Origin: AR5 sp035762565
GTDB lineage: Bacteria > Methylomirabilota > Methylomirabilia > Rokubacteriales > CSP1-6
DNA length: 11,967 bases
Direction: 5' to 3'
NCBI GenBank assembly: GCA_035762565.1
Contig: DASTOJ010000147.1
Location: 1 to 11,967 of the forward strand
The translations under genes were made by a program, and so were the position numbers. The notes under the pieces were generated by a model. The model saw only the letters and a list, made by a program, of their open reading frames with translations. It ran no database searches and was not told where the DNA came from. Every line of letters begins with the position of its first letter. The first letter of the stretch is position 1. This document shows, piece by piece, positions 5,898 to 11,967 of the stretch.

Positions 5898-6287
5898 ACC
5901 GGCCGGCCCCAGGACGGTGGCGGCGAGGTGATCGAGGTACTGGAACCTCACCGGCTTCGGCAGGTAGGAGTACGCGCCGGCCTTGATCGCCTCGCCCGCG
6001 ACGCGGGTGCTCGCGTTGCCGGTGACCATGATGACCGGGATGGCGGGGTCGAGAGCGCGGACGCTGCGCAGGGTCTCGACGCCGTCCAGGCCGGGCATCT
6101 CGATGTCGAGCAGGATCAGCGCGGGCCGCCGGCGGCGCACGGCCGCCAGCGCCTGCGTCCCGTCGGAGGCGGTCTCGACAGAGTAGCCGCGCGGCCCGTA
6201 CTGATGCTCGAAGTACCCGGTGAGCACCTCGCGCACCGAGGGGTCGTCGTCCACGATCAAGATCGTCTTGTTGGGTGTCCCGGTCAT
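5892..6287 (-). CDS. Stand-alone response-regulator receiver protein (CheY/Spo0F-like)
   Basis: A 131-residue single-domain receiver with no output domain. The acidic pocket is D13-D14-D15 in ILIVDDDPSV, the phospho-acceptor is D61 in LILLDIEMPGLDG, the switch threonine is T89 in IMVTGNAST, and the conserved lysine is K111 in YLPKPV. A three-residue C-terminal GPAGG-like tail ends the protein. Lacking a DNA-binding or enzymatic domain, it must act by protein contact, as a phosphorelay shuttle or by binding a target. The ATG at 6287 sits directly before the conserved first strand; the long in-frame upstream extension is antisense to the kinase gene and was discarded. No clear ribosome binding site is seen. 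It is divergent from a membrane histidine kinase gene with a 90-bp gap, and that kinase is its likely partner. Confidence 0.92.
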   Translation of the reverse strand: MTGTPNKTILIVDDDPSVREVLTGYFEHQYGPRGYSVETASDGTQALAAVRRRRPALILLDIEMPGLDGVETLRSVRALDPAIPVIMVTGNASTRVAGEAIKAGAYSYLPKPVRFQYLDHLAATVLGPAGG

Positions 6288-6308
6288 CCCTGACCACGAT
6301 ACAACGCG

Positions 6309-6330
6309 CGGGACACGCTGGCGCGTCCCG
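6309..6330. promoter_or_regulatory. Imperfect 22-bp palindrome, candidate operator in the kinase/receiver gap
   Basis: The arms are CGGGAC (6309-6314) and GTCCCG (6325-6330). Inside them CGC (6316-6318) and GCG (6321-6323) flank a TG centre, so only one position pair (A6315/C6324) breaks the symmetry. Related half-sites lie nearby: GTGTCCCGG at 6275-6283 inside the start of the receiver gene, and CCGGACAC at 6333-6340. The site is centred in the 90-bp divergent gap, about 32 bp from the receiver ATG. This fits a regulator-binding site for either or both genes. An RNA hairpin is possible but less obvious. Confidence 0.45.
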
Positions 6331-6377
6331 AACCGGACACAGTGAACAGAAACTGACCGCCGGAGATCGGGCTGGCC

Positions 6378-7877
6378 ATGGATCGCTGTGTTGACAAGGG
6401 GTTGCGGCTGGAGCCGGGATTGCTTCTCTTGCTGGCCACGATGGACGAGATCGCTGCCTCCCTCCTGCGCATGCGCGGCCCGACGTCGGGGCCCGCAGTG
6501 AACGTCGCGCCGGCGGGCACGAAGCTCGGCGCGCCAGCGCGGCCACCGGCACAGGGCGAGCGTCGGCGGGCTCGGCTGCTCCAGGAGTTCGGGGTGCGGA
6601 TCGCCGTTGCCGCGCTCGTGGTGGTCTTCAACGAGCTGTTCATGCCGGGGGACGAGACGAGCTCGGTCATCCGCCTGACCGCGCTCCTCGGACTCGGGCT
6701 GAACCTGCCGTACCTGCTGGGCGTGCGCACCGGTCGCGCGCTGCGAATCCAGGCCTATCTCCGGATGCTCGTCGACGTCGGGCTCATCACCGCCGGCCTC
6801 TACGGCGCCGGCGGGCTCGGGGCCGCGCAGTACATCGGCATCCACGCCATCGTGCCTGTCTACACGGCCATCGTCTTCTCGAGCCTCGCCTGCGGCCTGG
6901 CGGTGGTGTTCGCGACGCTCAGCTACCTGACCGTCGTCGCGCTCCAGCTGGCCGGGGTGCTGCCGTTCCTTCGCCCTCCGTTGCCCGACGCCTGGGTGAT
7001 CGCGTCGTTCAACCTGCTGGTGCTCAACCTCGTGGGCTGGCTGGCGGCCCTGCTGGCCGAGGCGTATCGCGCGAGCCGGCGGCGGCTGGCCTCGCTCTAC
7101 ACCGAGCTGGAACGGGCCCACGACGAGTCGCTGCGGGTGAACGCCCAGATTCAGCGGGCGTCCCAGCGATACGTGCTCAGCGAGGTCGTCACCGGCGTCA
7201 CTCACGACGTGCGCGACGCGCTCCAGGGGGTCTTCGGCCACCTGTGGCTGGCGCGGCGCAGCGCTCCCGGGCTCCCGGAGGAGGCGGGGGAGCAGCTCGG
7301 CGAGGCCGAGCGAGCCTGCGAGCGCGCCATGCGGATCCTCAGCACCACGCTCGACATGGCGCGCCGCCCGGCGGTGGAGCGTGAGCCCGTCGCCCTCGCC
7401 GACGTCGCCCGTCGCGTGGCGAGCCTCAAGGCGGTCGAGCTCCGCCGCGACGGCATCACGCTCCAGGTCGAGGTCCCGCCGGCGCTGCCCCGGGTGCCGG
7501 CAGCGCCGTTCCAGCTCCAGCAGGTGCTGGTGAACCTCGTGACCAACGCCCAGGACGAGCTGCGGGGCGCCGTGGGTCGGCGAGAGATCGCGATCGTCGG
7601 CAAGGAGACCGCGGAGGGCGTGGCGCTGGAGGTGCGGGACACGGGAGGCGGGATCCTGCCGACGCACCTGCCGCACGTTTTCGAGCCCTTCTACACGACC
7701 CGCGCCGGCGCCAGCGGCCTGGGGCTGGCTCTCTCGGCCGGGGTCGTCGAAAGTCTCGGTGGCCGGCTCACCGCCGAGAACCGCCGCGGGGGCGGCGCAC
7801 TGTTCCGCCTCACGCTGCCAGCCGCGGTCCGCGAACCCTCGAAGTCCGCCCCTACTCGCCCGACGGTGCCTTCCTGA
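6378..7877 (+). CDS. Membrane sensor histidine kinase
   Basis: A 499-residue sensor kinase. Residues 1-70 are poorly structured. Six probable membrane helices follow (about 72-90, 98-116, 126-145, 153-172, 174-195, 206-228) with short loops, so there is no large external sensor domain. A coiled-coil-like stretch (about 230-265) leads to the dimerisation helix with H276 in VTHDVRDAL. The ATPase domain shows the N-box N386-LVTN-A (N390), G1 box DTGGG from D421, F-box FEPFYTT and G2 box GLGLAL. The H-box has D280 where most kinases have N or T (HE.RNPL), a variant seen in some families. The start is uncertain: ATG 6378 has only a weak GGAG 12 bp upstream, and ATG 6441 (M22) or 6471 would keep every domain. 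A TTGACA at 6391-6396 would favour a downstream start. The likely partner is the divergent receiver protein. Confidence 0.9.
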   Translation: MDRCVDKGLRLEPGLLLLLATMDEIAASLLRMRGPTSGPAVNVAPAGTKLGAPARPPAQGERRRARLLQEFGVRIAVAALVVVFNELFMPGDETSSVIRLTALLGLGLNLPYLLGVRTGRALRIQAYLRMLVDVGLITAGLYGAGGLGAAQYIGIHAIVPVYTAIVFSSLACGLAVVFATLSYLTVVALQLAGVLPFLRPPLPDAWVIASFNLLVLNLVGWLAALLAEAYRASRRRLASLYTELERAHDESLRVNAQIQRASQRYVLSEVVTGVTHDVRDALQGVFGHLWLARRSAPGLPEEAGEQLGEAERACERAMRILSTTLDMARRPAVEREPVALADVARRVASLKAVELRRDGITLQVEVPPALPRVPAAPFQLQQVLVNLVTNAQDELRGAVGRREIAIVGKETAEGVALEVRDTGGGILPTHLPHVFEPFYTTRAGASGLGLALSAGVVESLGGRLTAENRRGGGALFRLTLPAAVREPSKSAPTRPTVPS

Positions 7878-8361
7878 GCAGACGGCGCGCAATCGGACGC
7901 GCGTCCTCGCCCTGATCGGTCAGCAGCACGTCGCCTGGCAGCGCCGGCACCGGACTGCGCGGGTCGTGCAGCGGCTGGGTGACGACCCGGCACTCGCTCA
8001 TCTCCAGGCGCGCAGCTCCCGGGCGCTGCCGCAGCAGGCGCCCGCCGGCGTCTAGGGCCCACGTCACCGCCGCGGGCGTCCCGGCCAGCGCGCGCTCCTC
8101 CTCGACGGTCATGGGTGTGGCGGACGCAGCGTGGGCCATCGTGGCGTTGGAGTTGAACACGTACCGCTGATGGATCCGGTAGGCGGGGTCACTGCGGTCC
8201 ACCGCGGCGCCGGCGGCAAACCCGAATCGGATGACGTGCCAGAGGCCGATGAGGTCCCCCCGGCGACAGGCGCGCAGGACGTCGGGTGACTCCTGGGCGG
8301 CGACGGGCGCGCCCGCCATCCACGCCATCGCGAGCGCCAACGACAGCCGCCGGACGCCCAT
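7852..8361 (-). CDS. Small secreted protein of unknown function
   Basis: A 169-residue protein I do not recognise. A signal peptide is clear (MGVRRLSLALAMAWMAGAPVAA, cleavage near residue 22). The mature part contains C32 and C124, which could form a disulfide, and begins CRRGDLIGLWHVIRF. The GLW followed by an aromatic strand RYVFNSNATM is reminiscent of lipocalin-like or small beta-barrel proteins, but this is weak. The C-terminal third is charged. It starts 10 bp after the FtsK stop on the same strand, so it is probably the last gene of the RNase J-FtsK operon. Its last 26 bp overlap the end of the convergent kinase gene. In many Gram-negative genomes the gene after ftsK is lolA; this protein is shorter and I see no LolA features. 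Codon use resembles that of the neighbours, which supports a real gene. Confidence 0.72.
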   Translation of the reverse strand: MGVRRLSLALAMAWMAGAPVAAQESPDVLRACRRGDLIGLWHVIRFGFAAGAAVDRSDPAYRIHQRYVFNSNATMAHAASATPMTVEEERALAGTPAAVTWALDAGGRLLRQRPGAARLEMSECRVVTQPLHDPRSPVPALPGDVLLTDQGEDARPIARRLLRKAPSGE

Positions 8362-8371
8362 GCCCGGGCCG

Positions 8372-10603
8372 CTACCGGCCGACCTTGGCGAGGAACTCGG
8401 GCCCCACCAGGATCTCGCGCGGCTTGGCTCCCTGCCCGGGCCCGATGATCCGATCCTGTTCCATCATGTCGACGAAGCGCGCGGCCTTGGGGTAGCCGAG
8501 GCTCATGCGGCGCTGCAGGAACGAGATGGACGCCTGGCGCTGGCCGATGACCAGCCGCACGCACTCCCAGTACAGGTCGTCGCGCTCGGCGCCGCCGTCT
8601 CCGCCCTCGCCGCCGTCGGCGTCCGCCGGCAGCACGACCTCCTCGTAGACGGCCGTCCCCTGCGTCCTCAAGAATTCGCAGACGGCCTTGACCTCCTCGT
8701 CGGCGACCCAGGCGCCGTGCACGCGCATCTGCTTGTTGGCCCCCGGCGGCACGTAGATCATGTCGCCCCGGCCGAGCAGCTGCTCGGCGCCGTTGCCGTC
8801 GAGCACGGTGCGGGAGTCCACCTTCGACGCGACCTGAAAGGCGATGCGCGTCGGGAAATTGGCCTTGATGAGCCCGGTGACGACGTCCACCGAGGGCCGC
8901 TGGGTGGCGATGATGAGGTGTATCCCCACCGCTCGAGCGATCTGGGCCAATCTCACCAGCGACGTCTGGACGTCCCCCGCCGAGACCATCATGAGATCGG
9001 CCAGCTCGTCGACCACGACCACCCAGTAGGGCAGGCGCTCCTCGGCGGCGACGGCGCGGTTGTAGCCCTCGATGTTGCGCACCTGCTTGTGCTGCAGCGT
9101 CTTGTAGCGCTCGTCCATCTTGCCCACGATCCAGCGCAGGCGCGCTGCGGCCTCCTTGGCGTCGGTGACCACGGGCGCCAGCAGGTGCGGGATGCCCTCG
9201 TAGCACGACAGCTCCAGGCGCTTGGGGTCGATCATCAGGAACCGCACGTCGGCGGGCGTGGCCTTGTAGAGGATCGAGCAGATCATGCCGTTGAGGCCGA
9301 CCGACTTGCCGCTGCCGGTGGCGCCCGCGATCAGAAGGTGCGGCATCGCGGTGAGATCGGCGACGACCGGCTGGCCCTGAACGTCCTTGCCGAGGGCCAG
9401 CGGCAGCCTGCCCTTGGACTCGGCGAACTCCGGCGAGACGAAGATCTCGCGCAGGTAGACCGTGGCGTGGTCGTCGTTGGGCACCTCGACGGCCACGGTG
9501 CCGCGCCCGGGGAGCGGGCCCACGATGCGGACCGAGGCCGCCTTCAGCGCGAGGGCCAGATCGTCGCACAGGTTCACGACCTGGCTGACCTTCACGCCGG
9601 CCGCCGGCTCGAACTCGTAGGAGGTGATGATCGGCCCCGGACTCACCTGCACGATCCGCCCCTCGACCTCGAAGTCCTGGAGCTTGCGGCGAAGGACCTC
9701 GGCGTTGTCCTGCAGCTCCTCGCGGGTACGCCGCAGCTCTCCGGGCGGCGGCGCCTTGAGCAACCCGACCGGCGGCAGCTGGAAGGCGTGGGCGCCATCC
9801 TTGCCGAAGTCGAATGTCTCCTGCCAGGCGAGGCCCTGCTCCATGAGGCGGCCGCGCGGCTTGGCAGGCTCCACGACCACGGGAGGCGGGGGCTCGGCGC
9901 TGACGCCGGGCGACAGCGCGAGCGCCGCCGTCCTGTCCAGCTCCAGCCGCGGCAACGCCGGGCGTGCGTCCGCCGACCGGCGCGCGCGCCGGAACCTCGC
10001 CAGACGAGTCGCCGCCAGACGCCCGACCGCGGCGTACGACACCTGGGTGACGAGCAGCACGCCGACCGGCACGGCGGCGAGCAGCAGCAACCACGCGCCC
10101 ACCCGGCCAAGGGTGCCGTGCAGCGACGTCCCGAGCGCCCAGCCCACCCAGCCGCCCGTGGCGAGGATGCCCCCGCGGGTCACACGCTCGGCGACGAAGG
10201 TGTCGGCGGCCTGTTGCAGAAGCCCGGCGGCGGCGACCAGCAGCACGCCGAGGCCGGCCAGCGGCACCCAGCCCTTGGCCACGCGTGGCCGCGCGAACGC
10301 GGCTACTCCCCAGCCGCCCAGCAACAACGGCAGCAGGAAGCCCGCGTAGCCCAGCGCGCGGAAGAGCCCCCAGCCCAGCCACCATCCGACAGGGCCTACC
10401 GCCGAGTCCTGCTCGGCGGGCGGCAGCGCGGGGTCGAAGACGGCCAGCGAGACGACGGCGAAGCCGGCGATCGCGAGCGCCGCGATGCCGCGCGCCTCGC
10501 GCACCCAGCGGCGGGGGTCCACCCGGCGCCGGGTCTTCCGCACCCGCACCGCCGGCTTGGGGGTGGGGGGCTTGTCGCTCTCGACGGACACGGTGGCGGG
10601 CAT
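8372..10603 (-). CDS. ftsK: FtsK/SpoIIIE-family DNA translocase
   Basis: A 743-residue septal DNA pump that moves chromosome ends across the closing division site. After a basic N terminus (residues 18-37) come four or five membrane helices (about 39-57, 72-104, 111-130, 165-186). A short linker without the very long Pro/Gln region of E. coli FtsK follows, then the alpha part (LQDFEVEGRIVQVSPGPIIT). The beta/RecA motor has Walker A GATGSGKS at 427-434 (K433), PADVRFLMIDPKRLEL, Walker B VVVVDELADLM with D532-E533, and ATQRPSVDVVTGLIKANFPTR. The C-terminal gamma winged helix (about 676-743: SISFLQRRMSLGYPKAARFVDMM) would read the orienting KOPS-type DNA sequences. The size is SpoIIIE-like. The ATG at 10603 overlaps the RNase J stop (TGATG) and has GGAGG 4 bp upstream, so the genes are co-translated. 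A longer in-frame extension to 10711 overlaps rnj and was rejected. Confidence 0.96.
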   Translation of the reverse strand: MPATVSVESDKPPTPKPAVRVRKTRRRVDPRRWVREARGIAALAIAGFAVVSLAVFDPALPPAEQDSAVGPVGWWLGWGLFRALGYAGFLLPLLLGGWGVAAFARPRVAKGWVPLAGLGVLLVAAAGLLQQAADTFVAERVTRGGILATGGWVGWALGTSLHGTLGRVGAWLLLLAAVPVGVLLVTQVSYAAVGRLAATRLARFRRARRSADARPALPRLELDRTAALALSPGVSAEPPPPVVVEPAKPRGRLMEQGLAWQETFDFGKDGAHAFQLPPVGLLKAPPPGELRRTREELQDNAEVLRRKLQDFEVEGRIVQVSPGPIITSYEFEPAAGVKVSQVVNLCDDLALALKAASVRIVGPLPGRGTVAVEVPNDDHATVYLREIFVSPEFAESKGRLPLALGKDVQGQPVVADLTAMPHLLIAGATGSGKSVGLNGMICSILYKATPADVRFLMIDPKRLELSCYEGIPHLLAPVVTDAKEAAARLRWIVGKMDERYKTLQHKQVRNIEGYNRAVAAEERLPYWVVVVDELADLMMVSAGDVQTSLVRLAQIARAVGIHLIIATQRPSVDVVTGLIKANFPTRIAFQVASKVDSRTVLDGNGAEQLLGRGDMIYVPPGANKQMRVHGAWVADEEVKAVCEFLRTQGTAVYEEVVLPADADGGEGGDGGAERDDLYWECVRLVIGQRQASISFLQRRMSLGYPKAARFVDMMEQDRIIGPGQGAKPREILVGPEFLAKVGR

Positions 10604-11967
10604 CAGACCTCCAGGATCATGGGCAGCACCACGGGCTTGCGCTGAAAGCGCTGGTTGACGAACTGGCGGACCGCTCCGCGCACCCGGGCGCCGACGGCCT
10701 CGCGATCCCACGGCTCGTCGGCCGGGCGCTCGGCGAGCGCGGTCAGCACGGCCGCGCGCAGCGCCTCCACCAGCACCTCGCTCCCCTTCATGTAGAAGAC
10801 GCCGCGCGAGGCGATCTCGGGACCGGCCACGACCGCGCCCTTGGCGTCGACGCCGAGCGAGACGGCGATGACACCGTCCTCGGAGAGGATCTCCCGGTCG
10901 CGCAACACCACGGCGCCGACGTCGCCGACGCCTTTGCCGTCGACCAGCACGCGCCCGGCCGGAAAACCCTCCACCACGCGCGCCGAGGACTCCGTCACCT
11001 CGAGGCCGGCACCGTCCTCGATGAGGAAGATGCGATCGGGGGTCAGGCCGACCGAGGCGGCCAGTCGGGCGTGGCTCAGCAGATGCCGGTACTCGCCGTG
11101 GACCGGGACGAAGTAGCGGGGGCGCGTGAGGGTCAGCATCATCTTGAGATCCTCTTGACTCGCGTGCCCGGACACGTGGACGAAGGCGTTGTCCTCGTAG
11201 AGGACCTCGGCACCCTGGCGATAGAGCGCGTTGATGACGCGCCCCACGGTGCGCTCGTTGCCCGGGATGACGCGCGCCGAGATGACCACGAGGTCGCCCC
11301 GCGCCACCCGCACGTACTTGTGCTCGCCGGCGGCCATCAGAGCGAGCGCGGAGTTCGGCTCGCCCTGACTGCCGGTGGAGAGGATCACCTGGCGCTCCGG
11401 CGGCAACGCCACCAGCTCTTCGAGCGGCAGCAGCTGGCCCTCCGGGACGCGCAGGTAGCCGAGCTCGGCGGCGACGGCGACGTTGCGCTCCATCGAGCGC
11501 CCCAGCAGCGCGACCTTGCGGCCGAACCGGTCGGCCTGGGCCAGGACCTGCTGGATGCGGTGGATGTGCGAGGCGAACGTGGCGAGGATGATGCGGCCGC
11601 GGGCGACCGCGAACCGTTCGGCCAGCGCCGCGCCCACCTCGATCTCGGCGCGCGTGTGGCCCGGCCGATCGACGTTGGTCGAGTCCGAGCAGAGCACGAG
11701 CACGCCCCGCTCGCCCAGCTCGGCAAACCGGCGGTAGTCGGAGGGCTCGTTGTCGAGCGGGCTGGGGTCGAGCTTGAAGTCGCCGGTGAGAACCACGGTG
11801 CCGGCGGGCGTGTCGATCGCGAGCCCCATGCCGTCGACGATCGAGTGCGTCACGCGGATCGGCTCGATCGTGAACGGCCCCAGTTCGAACGGCTCGCGCG
11901 GACGCATGATGCGCAGATCGGCGGGCTCGGGCAGGCTGTGCTCGCGCAGCTTTTCGGCGACGAGCGC
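10603..11967 (-). CDS. rnj: Ribonuclease J, 5' end cut by the window edge
   Basis: The last 454 residues of an RNase J, a cytoplasmic metallo-beta-lactamase/beta-CASP enzyme that degrades and matures RNA by 5' exonuclease and endonuclease action. Seen here: THSIVDGMGLAI (metal-ligand histidine region), TGDFKLD (metal-ligand aspartate), the beta-CASP part with CSDSTNVDRPGHT, ILATFASHIHR and GRSMERN, then STGSQGEPNSAL, HVSGHASQEDLK and PVHGEYRHL (C-terminal catalytic histidine), and the small C-terminal domain with RGVFYMKGSE. The family is about 550 residues long, so roughly 100 residues including the HxHxDH motif lie beyond the edge. The frame stays open to the last base, so the internal ATG at 11907 is not the start. 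It overlaps ftsK by one base. RNase J genes also lie close to spoIIIE in Bacillus, so this neighbourhood is ancient or recurrent. Confidence 0.96.
   Translation of the reverse strand, partial: ALVAEKLREHSLPEPADLRIMRPREPFELGPFTIEPIRVTHSIVDGMGLAIDTPAGTVVLTGDFKLDPSPLDNEPSDYRRFAELGERGVLVLCSDSTNVDRPGHTRAEIEVGAALAERFAVARGRIILATFASHIHRIQQVLAQADRFGRKVALLGRSMERNVAVAAELGYLRVPEGQLLPLEELVALPPERQVILSTGSQGEPNSALALMAAGEHKYVRVARGDLVVISARVIPGNERTVGRVINALYRQGAEVLYEDNAFVHVSGHASQEDLKMMLTLTRPRYFVPVHGEYRHLLSHARLAASVGLTPDRIFLIEDGAGLEVTESSARVVEGFPAGRVLVDGKGVGDVGAVVLRDREILSEDGVIAVSLGVDAKGAVVAGPEIASRGVFYMKGSEVLVEALRAAVLTALAERPADEPWDREAVGARVRGAVRQFVNQRFQRKPVVLPMILEV
10608..10612 (-). promoter_or_regulatory. Ribosome binding site for ftsK inside the rnj 3' end
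   Basis: On the minus strand GGAGG lies 4 bp before the ftsK ATG, within the final codons of the RNase J gene (ILEV-stop). Together with the TGATG junction it decides the ftsK start and indicates translational coupling of the two genes. Confidence 0.8.

Noticed and set aside
4381..6552. 723-residue minus-strand open frame across the DUF4139 and receiver genes
   Set aside because: It runs antisense to the DUF4139 gene and out of frame with the receiver; no domain is visible.
8231..10645. 804-residue plus-strand open frame opposite ftsK
   Set aside because: Composition is Arg/His/Gly/Ala/Asp-rich with no family features; FtsK on the other strand is unambiguous.
1..11967. tRNA, rRNA, CRISPR, insertion sequence or integrase
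   Set aside because: Scanning by eye found no regularly spaced repeats, no terminal inverted repeats flanking a transposase and no tRNA-like arm pattern; gene content is ordinary chromosomal.

Overview
The window is high-GC bacterial DNA (about 70% G+C by eye) and almost fully coding. It holds nine genes: eight complete, one cut by the right edge. Because of the base composition, long antisense ORFs run through nearly every gene. I treat them as shadows, since the strands reported here carry recognisable protein families. Several things point to an environmental Gram-negative-type lineage: a LivG-type amino-acid transporter ATPase, an AidB-like acyl-CoA dehydrogenase, an RNase J next to FtsK, and an RpoE-like sigma/anti-sigma pair. 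Candidatus Rokubacteria/Methylomirabilota or a high-GC deltaproteobacterial relative would fit, but this is inference from style and not a placement.

Layout. Positions 1-179 are non-coding, with short repeats and a G-quadruplex-like run. 180-929 (-) is a LivG-type ABC ATPase, divergent from an AidB-like acyl-CoA dehydrogenase at 999-2759 (+). Next on the + strand is a stress-response block: an ECF sigma factor (2845-3369), its overlapping membrane zinc anti-sigma factor (3366-4379), and a secreted DUF4139-family protein (4480-5889). This block converges, with only 2 bp between stop codons, on a stand-alone receiver protein (5892-6287, -). The receiver gene is divergent from a six-helix membrane histidine kinase (6378-7877, +). 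The kinase tail overlaps the tail of a small secreted protein of unknown function (7852-8361, -). That protein is the last gene of a minus-strand operon reading RNase J (10603 to beyond 11967), FtsK/SpoIIIE translocase (8372-10603), small secreted protein.

The most interesting signal is regulatory. The same bipartite promoter, GGAACTT-N16-TCCAA, occurs just upstream of the sigma gene (2782-2809) and again upstream of the DUF4139 gene (4414-4441). The two copies also share the longer 12-mer CGGGAACTTCCC. This is the classic sigma-E-type promoter form. It suggests that the sigma factor controls itself, its co-transcribed anti-sigma factor and a dedicated exported DUF4139 protein. That would be a compact envelope-stress circuit with an output protein of unknown function.

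No tRNA, rRNA, CRISPR array, insertion sequence or integrase was seen.
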